A DNA stretch of 64,000 bases from Pomacea canaliculata (lineage: Eukaryota > Mollusca > Gastropoda > Architaenioglossa > Ampullariidae): NCBI RefSeq assembly GCF_003073045.1, contig NC_037591.1:27065319-27129318 (forward strand), read 5' to 3'. Each line of letters begins with the position of its first letter. Position 1 is the first letter of the stretch. The position numbers were made by a program, and so were the translations under genes. Below are positions 13,501 to 26,100 of the stretch, in pieces. Under the pieces are notes generated by a model. That model was not told the origin of the DNA and did no database searches. It was given only the letters and a program-made list of their open reading frames with translations.

Positions 13501-15800
13501 TGACGATTTGTTCAGTTTTCAGGCCATAAAATAAAGCAGATTGAACTTATATTTCAGTATTGTTGTGCTTTTGGAAGCTCGGCATGGCAGGGACCGACAA
13601 GCTTCAAAGGTGTAGCGAGTTTCCCCTTCCGACTAGTTAGCAACGAATACTCGTGGACTTTTAAAATTATTTTATTATTATTATTTCTGGTAATCAGACG
13701 AGGAAATCATCCTAAGATTTCATTTGAAATAACGTGCATATAGACACTCGCACAGAGTGGCACGTGCACACCTGGGAGGATGAGGGATTGGGGTTGACAT
13801 ATACATGTCACGGTGTGAGGACTTTACATTCAGGACGACTGAGGAAGAAGGAATAAAGTTTATGCGAGCCGTCAAAGAACTGTAAATGGAAAGAGTTTAG
13901 GGGCTACACAAGCGTGACTCAATCCTGCGTCTCACCTTTGTCTGCCGTGTCTCTCACCTGTCATCTCTCCGTTTCCCCTCCCTCCCCCACACCATCAGTC
14001 ACCTGGCAGACAGTAGCGCTCCCAGAATCCACTTCCCTCGACCCTCGCTTTATCCCCCAATGGAGGAACAAATGAAAGGTGGCTAAGGCATGCACCTGAT
14101 TCAAGTAATTAAAAACAATCGCAATGTTCATACGACTGAGGTAGAAACTACAGCAGTGACAACAGTTGTTTCAAAAACAGCAAAAGTACGACAGGGGCGG
14201 ATAAGACTTAACTTGAAATATTAATCAAACGGAGTCAGGTGAGTAAGTAGCACTGAGTCATTGCTAAAGACCTCGACACTTGGGTAAGTAAGAAGCCAGT
14301 TGTGCTACGCATCATATAAGCTGGACATGCCTAGTACATGTCTGACCTTTCACCTCTCGCTCCAAGAGTTTGTTGGCGTCACGTGCTAACGGACCGAGAG
14401 ATTGGTCATTAACCCGTGACCACTGGTGGTGAGCTGACTCGTCGCATGAGTGGGCACACTAGAAGAGCCCACGTTCAGCGGTAGTTGATGACCTTTGAGG
14501 TCACCTTTTCAAATACCTACTGTCTACAGGTTACAAATCTTTGATCACGCGGTTTGTAGGGTGACTGTCTCGAGGGCAAAAAGTGACAGGTGTGACAACA
14601 TATTGAGATATCCCAGCTCAGTCTTCCGTCACTACGAGACAGTGACTGTTGTTCTGTGTGTGTGTGTGTGGGGGAACAAACTGCAAGACAATGGGGTGGG
14701 TGTAGATGAGGCGGGGTGGGAGAACGGGGCGATGTGAGACCGAGAGTAACAAGTCACTCAAAAGACTACCGGCGGGTCTCTGCCAGAGGTTATCTCTTCG
14801 TGCTCGACTTCTTGACAAAAAAATAAGGGCGGGAGTTCGCACAAGACTCGAGGTCTCCAGCTACTGTGACACAAGCCGTTAACACCTGGACACGGGCTCT
14901 GCGTGCTAGTCATGGAGTAAAGAGTGTATGATCTGTGTGCCTGTCACGTGACACCTGCCGTCATGCACACACCATTGATATACTTCATCCACGTTGATAA
15001 ACACACTTCTAAGTTACCCTTTGTCACAAAAGCTGACATCTTAGGCACAAAGCTTGCATTTCATATTCCACCACTAACCCAGGCATAATCCTAATGATGT
15101 TTCATAAATGCAAGACTGGGGCCTGGAGCTTATTTACAGATCCCTGACGTCTACGTGGTAATTACGTCCGTGGCAACTCCATTTCCTAGCCATGTAGCCA
15201 CAGAACTGCTATAAATTTGGCTGTGGTTATCTGGCGAGATAAGATAAGACTGTTGTCCGGTTCCCCGAGGTCACACGCCTGATGTTACCCGACACCACAG
15301 GACATTCAGCACCGACATTGCCAGAGGCCCTCCTCTCCTTCCCCGACAACAAGTCTGTGGAGATAGGAGACATGAGGACCGACCCTCGACACTAACACCC
15401 TCTGACCTTCGACTTGCCTCACTTTACAGGTTGACCTCGCCTAGGTTGGGACTGTTACAGACTGGGGGTTCTTTTGTGGAGAAATTTACAATAAAGCGGG
15501 AAAAAGTCATGCAGGTAGTTCGTGATTCATTCATCCTTGTAAAGTTCGTGAAAAGGGGAGATTTGGCGGAAAATTTGAAACCCTGGCTTCATGATATCAG
15601 AATGATATAACAAAGTGACCGTGCAGGTGGTAAAGGTATAAACTGATGAAAGAAAGGTTATGCAGTTACATGCTCTCTCTCTCTCACACACATACACACC
15701 TTAAAATAAACAATGAAAGCCTGCTGACAATACACGCAAAATGTTTCGCATTTGTACGCATTACTGAATACAGTAAAAAGAGATAAACACAGCTTGCTTA
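7600..15800. other. Intergenic or intronic stretch, no gene recognised
   Basis: No confident exon was found. If the signal-peptide exon at 15.8 kb (minus) is real, this is its intron and downstream territory. One weak candidate second exon lies at 15289-15354 on the minus strand and is discussed among the unsettled items. A GC-richer patch at 8.29-8.66 kb has open frames on both strands without recognisable domains. Confidence 0.45.
10985..11093. repeat. A-rich (AAACA)n tract
   Basis: About 100 bases of A-rich DNA interrupted by regular C residues. Its complement reads as a run of TTTG-type units. Simple-sequence DNA. Confidence 0.8.
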
Positions 15801-15801
15801 C

Positions 15802-15871
15802 CTTGACCAGCGGTCAACAGCGAGGAGAACATCACCAGCAGTGACCACAGCTGCCACCCGTGTCCATCCAT
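15802..15871 (-). CDS. Signal-peptide first exon of an otherwise unseen minus-strand gene
   Basis: ATG at 15871-15869 opens a 23-codon exon ending in CAA G with the consensus donor GTAAGC at 15801-15796, giving intron phase 1. The peptide reads MDGHGWQLWSLLVMFSSLLT then AGQ: a short polar start, a hydrophobic core of about 12 residues and a small-residue cleavage site after T-A-G. This is the layout of a secretory signal peptide. The phase-1 exit matches the signal-peptide exons of both three-finger genes further right, so a third family member running leftwards is possible but not shown. I found no certain second exon; a candidate with matching phase is at 15289-15354. Confidence 0.5.
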
Positions 15872-18650
15872 GTCCGGGTGATCACTCGTCACGGTGTCGG
15901 GTGGGTAAGGGAGGGAGTGGACACAGTGAGTTCACAGCACAGAACACGAGCCGGTAACTGCCGTGTGGTCTGTGTCTACAGGCAGTAAGTAAGTACTCCT
16001 TGCAGAACTTCCACCCGTCACATAAACAAGGAGAAACGGTTATCAGTCTTCATCCACGAGGACGCGGTTAATCCAGTGGCTGGAGGTAGCGAGGGGACAA
16101 GTCCAACAGCGAATCCACACAATCAAGGTGCGAGCACACGTCTGCACAGTCGCTCACACAGACACTCGAATGGCAACGTGGAGAATTGTGAATGAGCAGA
16201 GTCGCAACCCCTCTTATCCCGGCGTAGGCGATAAAAAAAAAAACTTTCTTATCCGCCCGCTCAATCTCTCTCTCTCCTTCCTTCTCTTCCTCGGTACTTG
16301 TCCTGAATACTGCCGCACCCCAAATGTCTCCACCCGGAATTCGAAGAGCGAGGGTGGACGAGAAAGCAAGGCGTGTCAAACCTGCTGTGATCGCCGGCTA
16401 GCCTTCGCCGCAGCGTCCGCCGGTGTGCTCAGTGCAAAGGGCATGAAACGTCTCCGTGCTATTTACGTCCTATTTACGTCGCGCTGCTCGAACGATGTGC
16501 AGTTTAGTGCACCTCGCAGGGTGAAAAGAAGGGGGTAGGAGTAATGTGTGTGTGGCGGGAGAGTCCCGGCGAGAAGAAATAAATTATAACTGATGCAGGT
16601 AAGACGCCGCAAGGTAAGGTGGTCGTGGGTTGCGGTGGCTGTCGGAAGACCTGACTCCTTCCGCTTCTTGCTGCCCAGTTGCAGAGATGTGTATTGACCC
16701 TCTTCTCATCCCGCCTGCCCTCTTGACACTGGCTCTCTGACGGCGAGGGCAGTGGCTCGCAGGGGCCTGACGGGGCGGGGCGGGGGAGTGCGTGAGGTAT
16801 GGAGGAACGATCGCTCACCTGAGCGGCATAAGCTATGAAGAGTGGCGGAAGCTTACCGGACAATCCTCTTGCTTCATCGTCGCTCGGTCGCGTAGCTGTG
16901 GAAGGGTCAGAGGAGAAGAGGGGTCGGTGGGGGAAGGGGGCATGACCTCGTGCTGTGACGTAACAGCTACTGTGTGTAGTCTGGAAACGTTCGCTGAGGG
17001 AGGAGGAGGTTGGTTAGTGAGGAAGGAGGTATGATGATGTCAGTAGCAGACGCTAGACGCTTCCACTGTAGTGTGACGTCAGGGCAGCATTGATGACGTC
17101 ACGCAGGTGCCTGTCTTTCGTGCCAGAGTGGGTGTTCTCAGAAAGACATGTATATAATAGATATGTATGTAGGTGTCTAGGTATGTGCGTAGGCAGGTGT
17201 ACACACGCTCATACTGCTCTGTTCAACATTCTCAGTCTGTACTGTTTGAGACACCACTGTAGTCTCGTAACTTCCAGGATACAATGACGTATAATAAGCA
17301 GGATCGCTTGGTCCTGCCATGGAAGCCTTTAGAAAACATCCCATGGTTGCCCACATTTCTTTAGAAGACAACCAGGAGGAGGAAAATATTGGGGTAAACA
17401 AACACAAAGAGGTAAAACTAGGGAAAGGGACACCCTCGGCGTAACTACATGACGCAGTGAACTGCTCGGTTTGCAAACAGCAATCAAATGGTTTTAAAAA
17501 TATTTTTACCCCTCCCTTTTCCCGCGTAGAAATGGAAATGAACCAAAACCTGGGTTACGGGCCGACAAAAACGGAGATCGACAAAGTTTATTTGCGGGTA
17601 CACGCTCTTCTCATTTGCATACCCTGAAAACAGCAGGTGACGCCAGTCTCGCACATTCTTCTACCCGGCACACCAGTCGATTGAACCGGGTGGGTGTGGT
17701 GTGTAACGGGCGATTTGAACTATAACCCCTCCCCCCACATCCTGACCTTTAGTTCACCCCGCAGGGTAGACACCCCAAAGAAGCCTCATTTCAGAATCTT
17801 TGAGGACTAGAGTGATTGCCTCCCGTCCCTTCCTGTCTGCATGCTTCTTTCTATTCTTTTCCAGTTGTCAACATCCACACTGCTTTGTTCTCCTGATATC
17901 CATGTTGTTCTGATATCCATTTTCCATATTTTCCCAACCTGGTTCTTTTTTTTCGCATTACAAGCCAGCAAACTCAGCAAAGACCTTCGCATTCTTGTAC
18001 ATTCCATCCCCAAACACCTCGATCGTCTTTCTTTTTTTTTTTTTTTAACACCTGTCACCGTGAATTAGTTTACTTGTGTCTGCTGATTGATACCTACAGT
18101 TTAAAAAATATCTATGTCTGAAGTTAAAAAAATCTTCGATGTTCTTATTAAACAATGGTCAAGGTAAGTGAACAAGTACCGTTAATGAACGTTTGCTGTC
18201 CTACAATGTCATTGGAAACATTAAACTGTATGCAAGTCAGCAATAATCGTGTTCGGACGTTTCTTGGTGTAATTAGAGAAGCTGACACCACGAGAAGGAA
18301 GGGAGTTGCCTTTCCACCCGACGTCAGAAACCGCTGACCCAGAACCGATATCTCAGTGCGCAAGGCGTTGTGTTTACAGCAAGACTATGTACCCAGGGTG
18401 GTTTGTGCGCTTCAAGTTCGGCGGAAAAAAAATCAGTGGACGAACTAGCTTTGGCCCTTGAGTTCGACTGGAAAACATATTGCTCATGCATGAGTGAACT
18501 GGTGCATGACTGCTGGCGCCGCGACTAAAGTGCCTGTCACCACGACAATGAGAATCGGGTGTCGTGGCTCCGTATCTTACCTCCGATCGACATCCCTTGA
18601 TCTCTCTGGATGTGACATCTGTTTACACAGCAGATTGTTGTTGTTGTTTT
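15872..18650. other. Upstream flank of the 15.8-kb exon, no gene recognised
   Basis: This would hold the 5' UTR and promoter of the minus-strand exon at 15.8 kb. Open frames across 16.1-17.0 kb on both strands have no recognisable domain and low-complexity character. No core promoter element could be assigned with confidence. Confidence 0.35.
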
Positions 18651-18654
18651 TTTT

Positions 18655-19146
18655 TTCTCCGGATACTCCGGTTTCCTCCTTACATCACAGCTAGACTACT
18701 CCGCTCGTCGTCTGATGATCGTCTCCTTACTCTTCCTGTCACCAGAACAACAACATATGGCCACAGGATTTTTAGTTATTGTACAGCGAAAAAATGGACC
18801 CCTCTCCCTTTCCATATCAGCCACCTACCCACTATTGAATCCTTTAAACCTGAACTGAAAACGCTCCTCTTCTGTAAACATTACTCCTAACACCATATAA
18901 TACTAGTCCTTTGTCACACCCTTTCTTCTGCAATATCATCTTACTCTCAGTTCTTGTTCTTGTTATTTGGTTTCACTTTGTGTTTTCTGTTTATAATTTT
19001 ATTCTTCGTTTAGTACGGTTGTTTATTTTTTTTTATAGTTCATATGTTATTTGCTTGTTTTCCTGTCCCTTGTATGCTGTCCATGTTTCCTTCTTGTTCT
19101 TAAGCGCTAAGAGCACTTACGGGTGTGAGTATGAGCTTTACAAATA

Positions 19147-19206
<60 letters not shown>

Positions 19207-19207
19207 T
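18655..19207 (+). mobile_element. 3' end of a decayed LINE (non-LTR retrotransposon) with 3' UTR and ATT tail
   Basis: The frame ending at the TAA at 18888-18890 codes for a typical C-terminal end of LINE ORF2: LLRSSSDD, then a TYGHRIFSYC segment, a LPFHISHLP segment and SFKPELKTLLF just before the stop. Many animal LINEs of CR1/L2-like type end this way (R-S-S ... YG.RSFS ... WNSLP..I ... FK..LKT.LF). A T-rich 3' UTR follows and ends at GAGCTTTACAAATAATTATT, running into (TTA)n. The reverse transcriptase core is absent, so this is a 5'-truncated dead copy. A second copy of the same 3' UTR lies at 28436-28630. The clade assignment is inference. Confidence 0.75.
19147..19207. repeat. (TTA)n microsatellite tail of the LINE
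   Basis: About 20 perfect ATT triplets directly after the LINE 3' UTR. The position fits the 3' tail of an ATT-tailed LINE that has expanded. Confidence 0.9.
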
Positions 19208-19979
19208 GGGTCGTGTGTGCGCGTATTCGTGTATATAAAGTGCTTACAACCGGGTTTCGGTGATATATCATTTTAGAAATATTTACTTCTGCTATCACTG
19301 TAATTGTTTATTATTAAAAGTACACGACTGCACAAGTACAGGGCTGGCCTCTCCAAGCTGAACTGTAGACACTGTGAACCACACACAGCCGCTTACGGAC
19401 AGGAAGCTGTTCGACCATTACTGTTGCTATATACACTTCGTTGTGACTTCACATGCAAGTTCTTCATTTACTTTAAAGATGCACAGCTAAATGGTTTAAT
19501 AGAACTAAAGCACCGAAACGCTTTCCTGCTCTTTTAATATCCGTTTTAAAGAAAATAATGCAACATATAAAAAAAAATTAAAGTAAAGCATGCAACATTG
19601 ACGATAATAACAATGCCTCAGTCTGCTTTATAACGAGCTTATAGTTTTTATTGGTTCCCATTAAATGATGGAAAGTAAACAAACAAAATTAACAAAAAAG
19701 ATAACAATGGAAGTAAAAAAAAAAAATTTAAAAGCAATGCATTTGTTAACTTGTTTCTGATTAACGTGTAAAATGAAAGTAAAAGAATAAAATATAGAGA
19801 GCCAAAATATTTCAAAGAAAAATATGAAAGTCACATCCGGTGTTTGAGGAAAAGTGGAATAAACAAATAAAGTTGGCGTCTGCTTTGAACATTGACTGAA
19901 CACTACAGTTTTAAAAAAGAACCCTCTCAGGAATTGGTATCTCCAAAGATGGCATCTCAACGTGTCAATAAGTCCGATT
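19208..19979. other. AT-rich spacer, no gene recognised
   Basis: Lies between the LINE tail and the predicted 3' end of the minus-strand mucin-like gene. A hydrophobic minus frame at 19661-19960 is an artefact of T/A-rich DNA. Confidence 0.5.
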
Positions 19980-19989
19980 TTTATTTATT
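19980..19989 (-). promoter_or_regulatory. Overlapping AATAAA poly(A) signals of the mucin-like gene
   Basis: The minus strand carries two overlapping AATAAA hexamers about 130 bases downstream of the predicted stop at 20116-20118. Distance and strand fit cleavage and polyadenylation of the mucin-like transcript. AT-rich surroundings make chance occurrence possible. Confidence 0.45.
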
Positions 19990-20115
19990 GAAAATAAACT
20001 CACTAAAACAGAAACACGAGGAAGAAGGGAGACAATCTATAAATGTCTTAAATGACGAGAAAAAGGTTGCTTCCCTTGGACTTCCCCAATTTGTCTTGTT
20101 CAGCCATGAAACATC

Positions 20116-23100
20116 TCACAGCGTGGTGGTGTTTATGAACATATAGTCGTTTTGTGTGACTGTATCAGTAGAGACAGTCGTGTCATTTGTTGTTGCATCG
20201 TCAGCTGTCACATTCGCCGCTGGTGACGTTTCTGATGACAGCAGACGTGACTGTCCGGGTGACGCATCTGTCTGTGAGAAAGACGGATTAGTCCCTGAAG
20301 GCTCAGTGGACAAAGGGACACGATTAGTACGGTAAAAATATTCAGCTGACATTTTGAGCAAAGTGAAGAGGTCTGTAGTAATCCCTGCCTCTGACCACGA
20401 GTGAGATGTAGCTGGTGGCTCGGTCGTCTGCCCGCTGTAACGGTCATTGGTTTCTTCTGGTGACGTGACAGACTGCATGCTGTCTGACGCCTGCTGAGTG
20501 TAACGTAACTCCTTCGAGACCGATGACGTAGTCAGCTGCCCAGATAGTTCTGCTACTGTCTGTCTTTCTGGGGATACAGAAGAAAGATCCCATTCTTTTG
20601 TATTAAAAATACTTCAGCGGTTGTTTGTGAGACGTTGGACTGTGCAGTGGATTCTCCAACCAAAGGAGGCAGGCTGTATGGTTCTGCAGACGTTGAAATC
20701 TCGTTCCCTGCAATCATCCATGACGATAAGATCTCGTTTGGTCCAGCTGATGATGCTGGACTCTTGTTCATTTCTGTATAATGCGGTGCGATCTTGCTTG
20801 GTTCAGCAGAAGACAAAATTTCTATACTTGACTGTTGAGTAGACTCTCTACTAAACCATTGGATGCTGTAAGACTCTGAAATCTCAGTGGACTGGTCTGA
20901 AATATCGTTAGTTAGCGTGGAAACCGTTGACATCATACTATGCAGCAGAAAAAGGCGACGAGAAGTCAATCACTCCAGGGAAAAGTTCTGAGTCCGCACT
21001 CGCTCTCGTGGAAAGAGTTGCGTTCTCGCTTGCTATAGCAAAAGACACCGAAAAGTTTTCCATAGTTGACGGTTCACTGGATTCTTTGACAAAAAAGTGC
21101 TTGCTGGAAGGTTCGGCAGACAAAAAGACCTCGTTCACGAGAGTAAATGACGTTGAGATCGCGTTCGCTACAGTGGAAGGCACCGAGATTTTGGTCTCTT
21201 CAGTTAAAGTAATTGAGATTTCACTCTCTTTTGTAGAAGCCATTGAGACCTCAATCACCCCAATGGAAGGCATTGAGATCGCACTATTTCTTGTTGGAGG
21301 GGATGACACTCCGATTGATACAGTAGGAGACGTCGAGATGTTGATAACTTGAGCTGAAGACATGGAGTAGTTCTCCACACTAGACTGAGCAGAGGATTGT
21401 TCAGAAGAAAGGTTGTCAGGTTCTGGATTTGAGATCTCAGTTGTTTGTATGGGTGATGCCGAGGTCTCACTGTTTACAGCAGAAAATGGAGCTGAGGTCT
21501 CAATCGCTCCATTGTAAAGAGTGAGTAGCAAGACTTGACTAAAGGTGCTGTGTGTAGGGCTCTACAGAAGATGACCATGAGATATAGTTCGACTCAGTGG
21601 AAGGCGCTGAGATTTTGATCTCTCCAGTTCGTCTGTTGAAGAGGGCACGAAGCCTCGGTCCACAGTGATTGCAGAATGATGATTCTCCAACCGAAGGGTG
21701 CGAGATGGATGAGACTAGGATCTCGTTTGCTTGTGTGAAAGACGTTGAAATGTCAACCGTTTCGATGAATGGCGTCGCGATCTCACTTCCTCCGTAGACA
21801 AAGGCGCTGAAACCTCGATAGCGTCAGTTGAATGTGTTGCGAAGAGGTTCTCTTTAATAGAGGACACTAAGAGATTCTTGACACTTGAGGGTATATCAGA
21901 TCCATTAACAACAAAGCGCTGGCTGTAAGGTTCTGCAGACACTAATATTTCGGTCGTTTCTGTGGAAGATCCTGAGGTTCAATCATATACGACATTAAGG
22001 TCTCATTGTGCACAGTAAACAAAGGAGCAGAGACCAAACTCGTTTCACCGTAAACAGTTGTCATCTCGTTTGTAACAGCTGAAGAGACAGAGAAAGTTTC
22101 CACTGTTGACGGTGCAGTGGATTCCTCAACAGAAAGGTGTCCTCTGTAAGGTTCTATAGACGCTGAGATCTCGTTAGGTACAGTGAATGTGGTTGAGATA
22201 TCGTTCGACTCTGCAGAAGGCGCTGAGATTTTGATTTCTCTAGTTAAATAGGTTGAAATTTCTATCTCTTTAGTAGAAGGCACTGAGACTTCAATCGCTC
22301 CAGTGGAAGTCGTTGTGATATCACTCCTTTATCAGATGACACTGACAAATTTTCTACTGCTGATTGCACAATAGATTCTCCGACAAAAGGGTGGGAACTA
22401 GATAGGGCAAAATTCGCTGTCGTTTGTGTAAAAGATGTTGAGATGTCAATCCCTTCTGTGGATGTTGCTGAGATCCTACTTCCGTCAGTAGAAAAAGGCT
22501 CGGAGACCTCGATGGCTTCAGTGGAAGATACTGGGAGTCTTTCTACCAGTGTATGTACAATGGATACATCAACAGAGGGGTGAAGAGTGTAAGGGTCTGC
22601 TGAGATGTTCTTTAAAGTGTATGCCGTTGAGATATCGTTCAAATAAGTGGAAAGTGCTGAGATTGGATCTCTCCAGTTAAAGGCGTTGAGATTTCAATAT
22701 CTTTTGTGGAGAGCACTGACACCCAACATCTCCAGTAGAAGGCGATAACACTTGGATTGAACCAGTAGACAATGTAGAAACCTCATTAATGTTAGTTAAA
22801 GATGCAAAGTAATTTTCCACAATAGTCTGTGCAGTGGATTGTTCAACAGAAAGATACGAGCTGTAAGGTTCCACTGAAGCACCATAAACTCTAGTGGTAG
22901 GAGTTGGAATCTTACTCTCTGATGATGACACCGAGAAGTTTTCTACATTTGACTGTGCAGGTGGATGGCCAGTTGTAAGTTTCTGAAGACGCTGAAATTT
23001 TGTTGGCATCAGAAGATGAGGACAAGATATTGTTAGCTTGTGACGATGCTGAAAGGTCAATATCTCCAGTCGAGGGCGTTGAGAACTGACTTCCTCCAAT

Positions 23101-26100
23101 AGAAACAAATGTTGAAACCTCGACAACTTCAGTAAAAGGCATCGCAGTGTCGCTTGCTTTAACAGAAGAGTCTGGAAAGTTTTCTCCCAGTGAATGTGCT
23201 AGTGATTCTCCAAAAATAGGAGAGTGCAAGCTGTAATGTTCTTCAGATGCCAAGACCTCAGATGTTTTTGTGGAAGACGCTAAGATCTCGATTTGTCCAG
23301 TAAAAACCGTTGAGACTACAATTTGTGCAGCAGTCAAAGGCGAGGGAGTCCCACTTGCTCCACCGTAAGGAGTTGCGATCTCGCTTGTAACAGCTGAAGA
23401 CATCGAGAAAGTTTCCATACTTGAGGGTGAGTGGATTGTTCAACAGAAAGTTGTTGTCTGTAAGGGCTTACAGAGGCCAAAACCTCGTTGACTACAGTGA
23501 ATGACGATGAGATATCGTTGGACCCAGTAGAAGGCACTGAGACCTCAATCCCTCCTGTGGAGTCGTTGTGATATCACTCCCTCTGGCAGAAGACACTAAG
23601 TTGTCTACTGCTGATTGCACAATAGATTCTCCAACAAAAGGATGGGAACTAGAGAAGGTAAGATCTCTTTCGTTTGTGTGAAAGACGTTGAAATGTCAAT
23701 CCCTGTTGTGGATGTTGCTGAGATCTGCTTCCGTCAGTAGAAAAAGGCGATGAGACTCGATGGCTTCACTGGAGGCGTTGCTATATCACTCGCTTTAGCA
23801 GACGACACTGTGAAGCTTTCTTTTAGTGACTGTGAAATGGATTCTTCAGCAGAAGGATATAAGCTGTAAAATTCTGCAGATGCTGAGACCTTCACAGCTT
23901 GTGTAACAGACGATAAGAAATCCGTCTGTCCAGTAAAAGATGAGGAGGTGTCTCTCTCTACTATAGACAAAGGTGATGATATCTCAATCGCTCCACTGTA
24001 AGGTGTTGTCATCTCGCTTTTAACAGCTGAAGACACAGAGAAAGTTTCCACACTTGACGGTACAGTGGATTCCTCAACAGAAAGATGTTGTCTGTAAGGT
24101 TCTACAGACGCTGAGACCTCGTTGGATGCAGTGAATGACACTGAGATATCGTTCGACTCAGTAGAAGGCGCAGAGATTTCCATCTCTGTAGTAGATGGCA
24201 CTAAGACCTCAATCACACCAGTGGAAGGCGTTGTGATATCACTTGTTTTAGTAGAAAACACTGACAGGTTTTCTTTAGCGACTGTGAAATGATTCTCCAG
24301 CAGATGGATGCAGGCTAGATAAGACAATGTTAGCTTGTGTGAAAGATGTTGAAATGTCAGTACCTGCTGTCGATAGCGTCGAGGTCTCACTTCCTTCCGG
24401 TAGTAAAAAGGCGCTGAGACCTCAATGGCCTCAGTGACAGTCATCGCAGTTTCAGTCTCTTTAGCAGAAGACAATAAGATATCCATCTGTCCAGTAAAAG
24501 ATGATGAGGTCTCTCTCTACTGCAGACAAATGTGATGATATCGCAATCGCTCCACTGTAAGGTGTTGTCATCTCGCTTGTAACAAGCGAATCACCGAGAA
24601 AGATTCCATTGTTGACGGTGCAGTGGATTCCTCAACAGAAAGATGTTGTCTGTAAGGTTCTACAGATGTTGAAACCTCGTGGATACAGTGAATGAGACTA
24701 AGATATCATTCGATTCAGTGGAAGGAGCCGAAATTTCCATCAGTCCAGTTGATGGCGTTGAGATTTCAATCTCTTTAGTAGAAGGCACTGAGACCTCAAT
24801 CACTCCAGTGGAAGGTATTGTGATATCATTTGTTTTAGTAGAAGGCACTGACAAGTTTTCTTCTATCGACTGTGAAATGGATTGTCCAGCAGATGAGTGC
24901 AAACTAGAGAAGACAAGGATGTCCTTAGTTTGTGTGAAAGGCGTTGAAATGTCAGTATCCCTGCTGTCGATGGTGTCCAGGTCTCACTTCTTCCAGTAGA
25001 AAAAGGCGCTGAGATCAATTGCCTCTGTGACAGTCGTCGCAATTTCGCTCGATTTAGAAGAAGCCACTGACAGGTTTTCTAACCAGTGGATGAACAGGGT
25101 TTCTATAACAGAAGGATGCAAACTGTAAGGTTCTGCAGACGCTGAGACTTCATTGGCTACAGTGAAGGACGTTGAGATATCGTTTGACTCAGTAGAAAGC
25201 GCCGAGATTTTTATTTCAGTTAAATAAGTTGAGATTACAATTTCTTTCGTAGAAGGCAATGAGGCCTCAACCACTCCAGTGAAAGGCGTTGTGATTTCAC
25301 CCGCTTTAGTGAAAGAACCTGAAAACATTTCTTCTAGTGACTGTGAAATGGATTCTCTCAGAAGGGTGCAAACTCGATGAGAGTAGAATCTCGTTCGTTT
25401 GTGTAGAAATCAATGAGATGTCAATCTGTTCCGTTGATGGTGATGAGATCTTACTTCCTGTAGTAGAAAAGACTGAGACCTCCAGGGCTTCAGTTGGAAT
25501 GTGTTGCCCCTTCGGTCTTGCTTTAGCAGAAGACACTGAGAAAGTTTCCACACTTGATGGTGCATTGGATGCTTGAAGAGGAAAGCGCTGGCTGTAAGGT
25601 TGTGCAGATGCTGAGATCTCGTTGGCTGCAGTGAATGATGCTTGAGATATCGAAGGACTTCGTGAAAGTTGGTGAGATTTCGATCTCTTTTGTTGAAGGT
25701 ACTGAGGCCTCAATCGTTTCAGTGGAAGGCGTGTTGATGTTACTCGGTTTAACCGAAGACACTGACAGGTTTTCTACCAATGAATGTGCAATAGATTCTC
25801 CAACAGAAGGTTCAAACTAGAAATATCTGCAGACTCTTGATAACTTATTGGGACAATGGAGGATTTTGAAATATCGTTTGACTGAGTGGAGACCGTTAAA
25901 ATTTGAAACTCTTCTGTAGAAGACATCGACACCTCCATCACTCCAGTGGAAGGCGTTGGGATCGCAGAATTTCCAGTAGAAGACGTGGAGACATCGCTAA
26001 CTGTAGCTAAGGACACAGTGAAGCTCTCCACACCAGACTGTGCAGTGGATTGTTTAACAGACAAGTACGAGCTGGAAGGTTCTGCAGATGAAGCACCGTT

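Noticed and set aside
15289..15354. Minus-strand candidate second exon for the 15.8-kb signal-peptide gene
   Set aside because: Acceptor and phase fit, but the donor GTAACA is ordinary, the product has no recognised motif, and one short exon in 15 kb can arise by chance.
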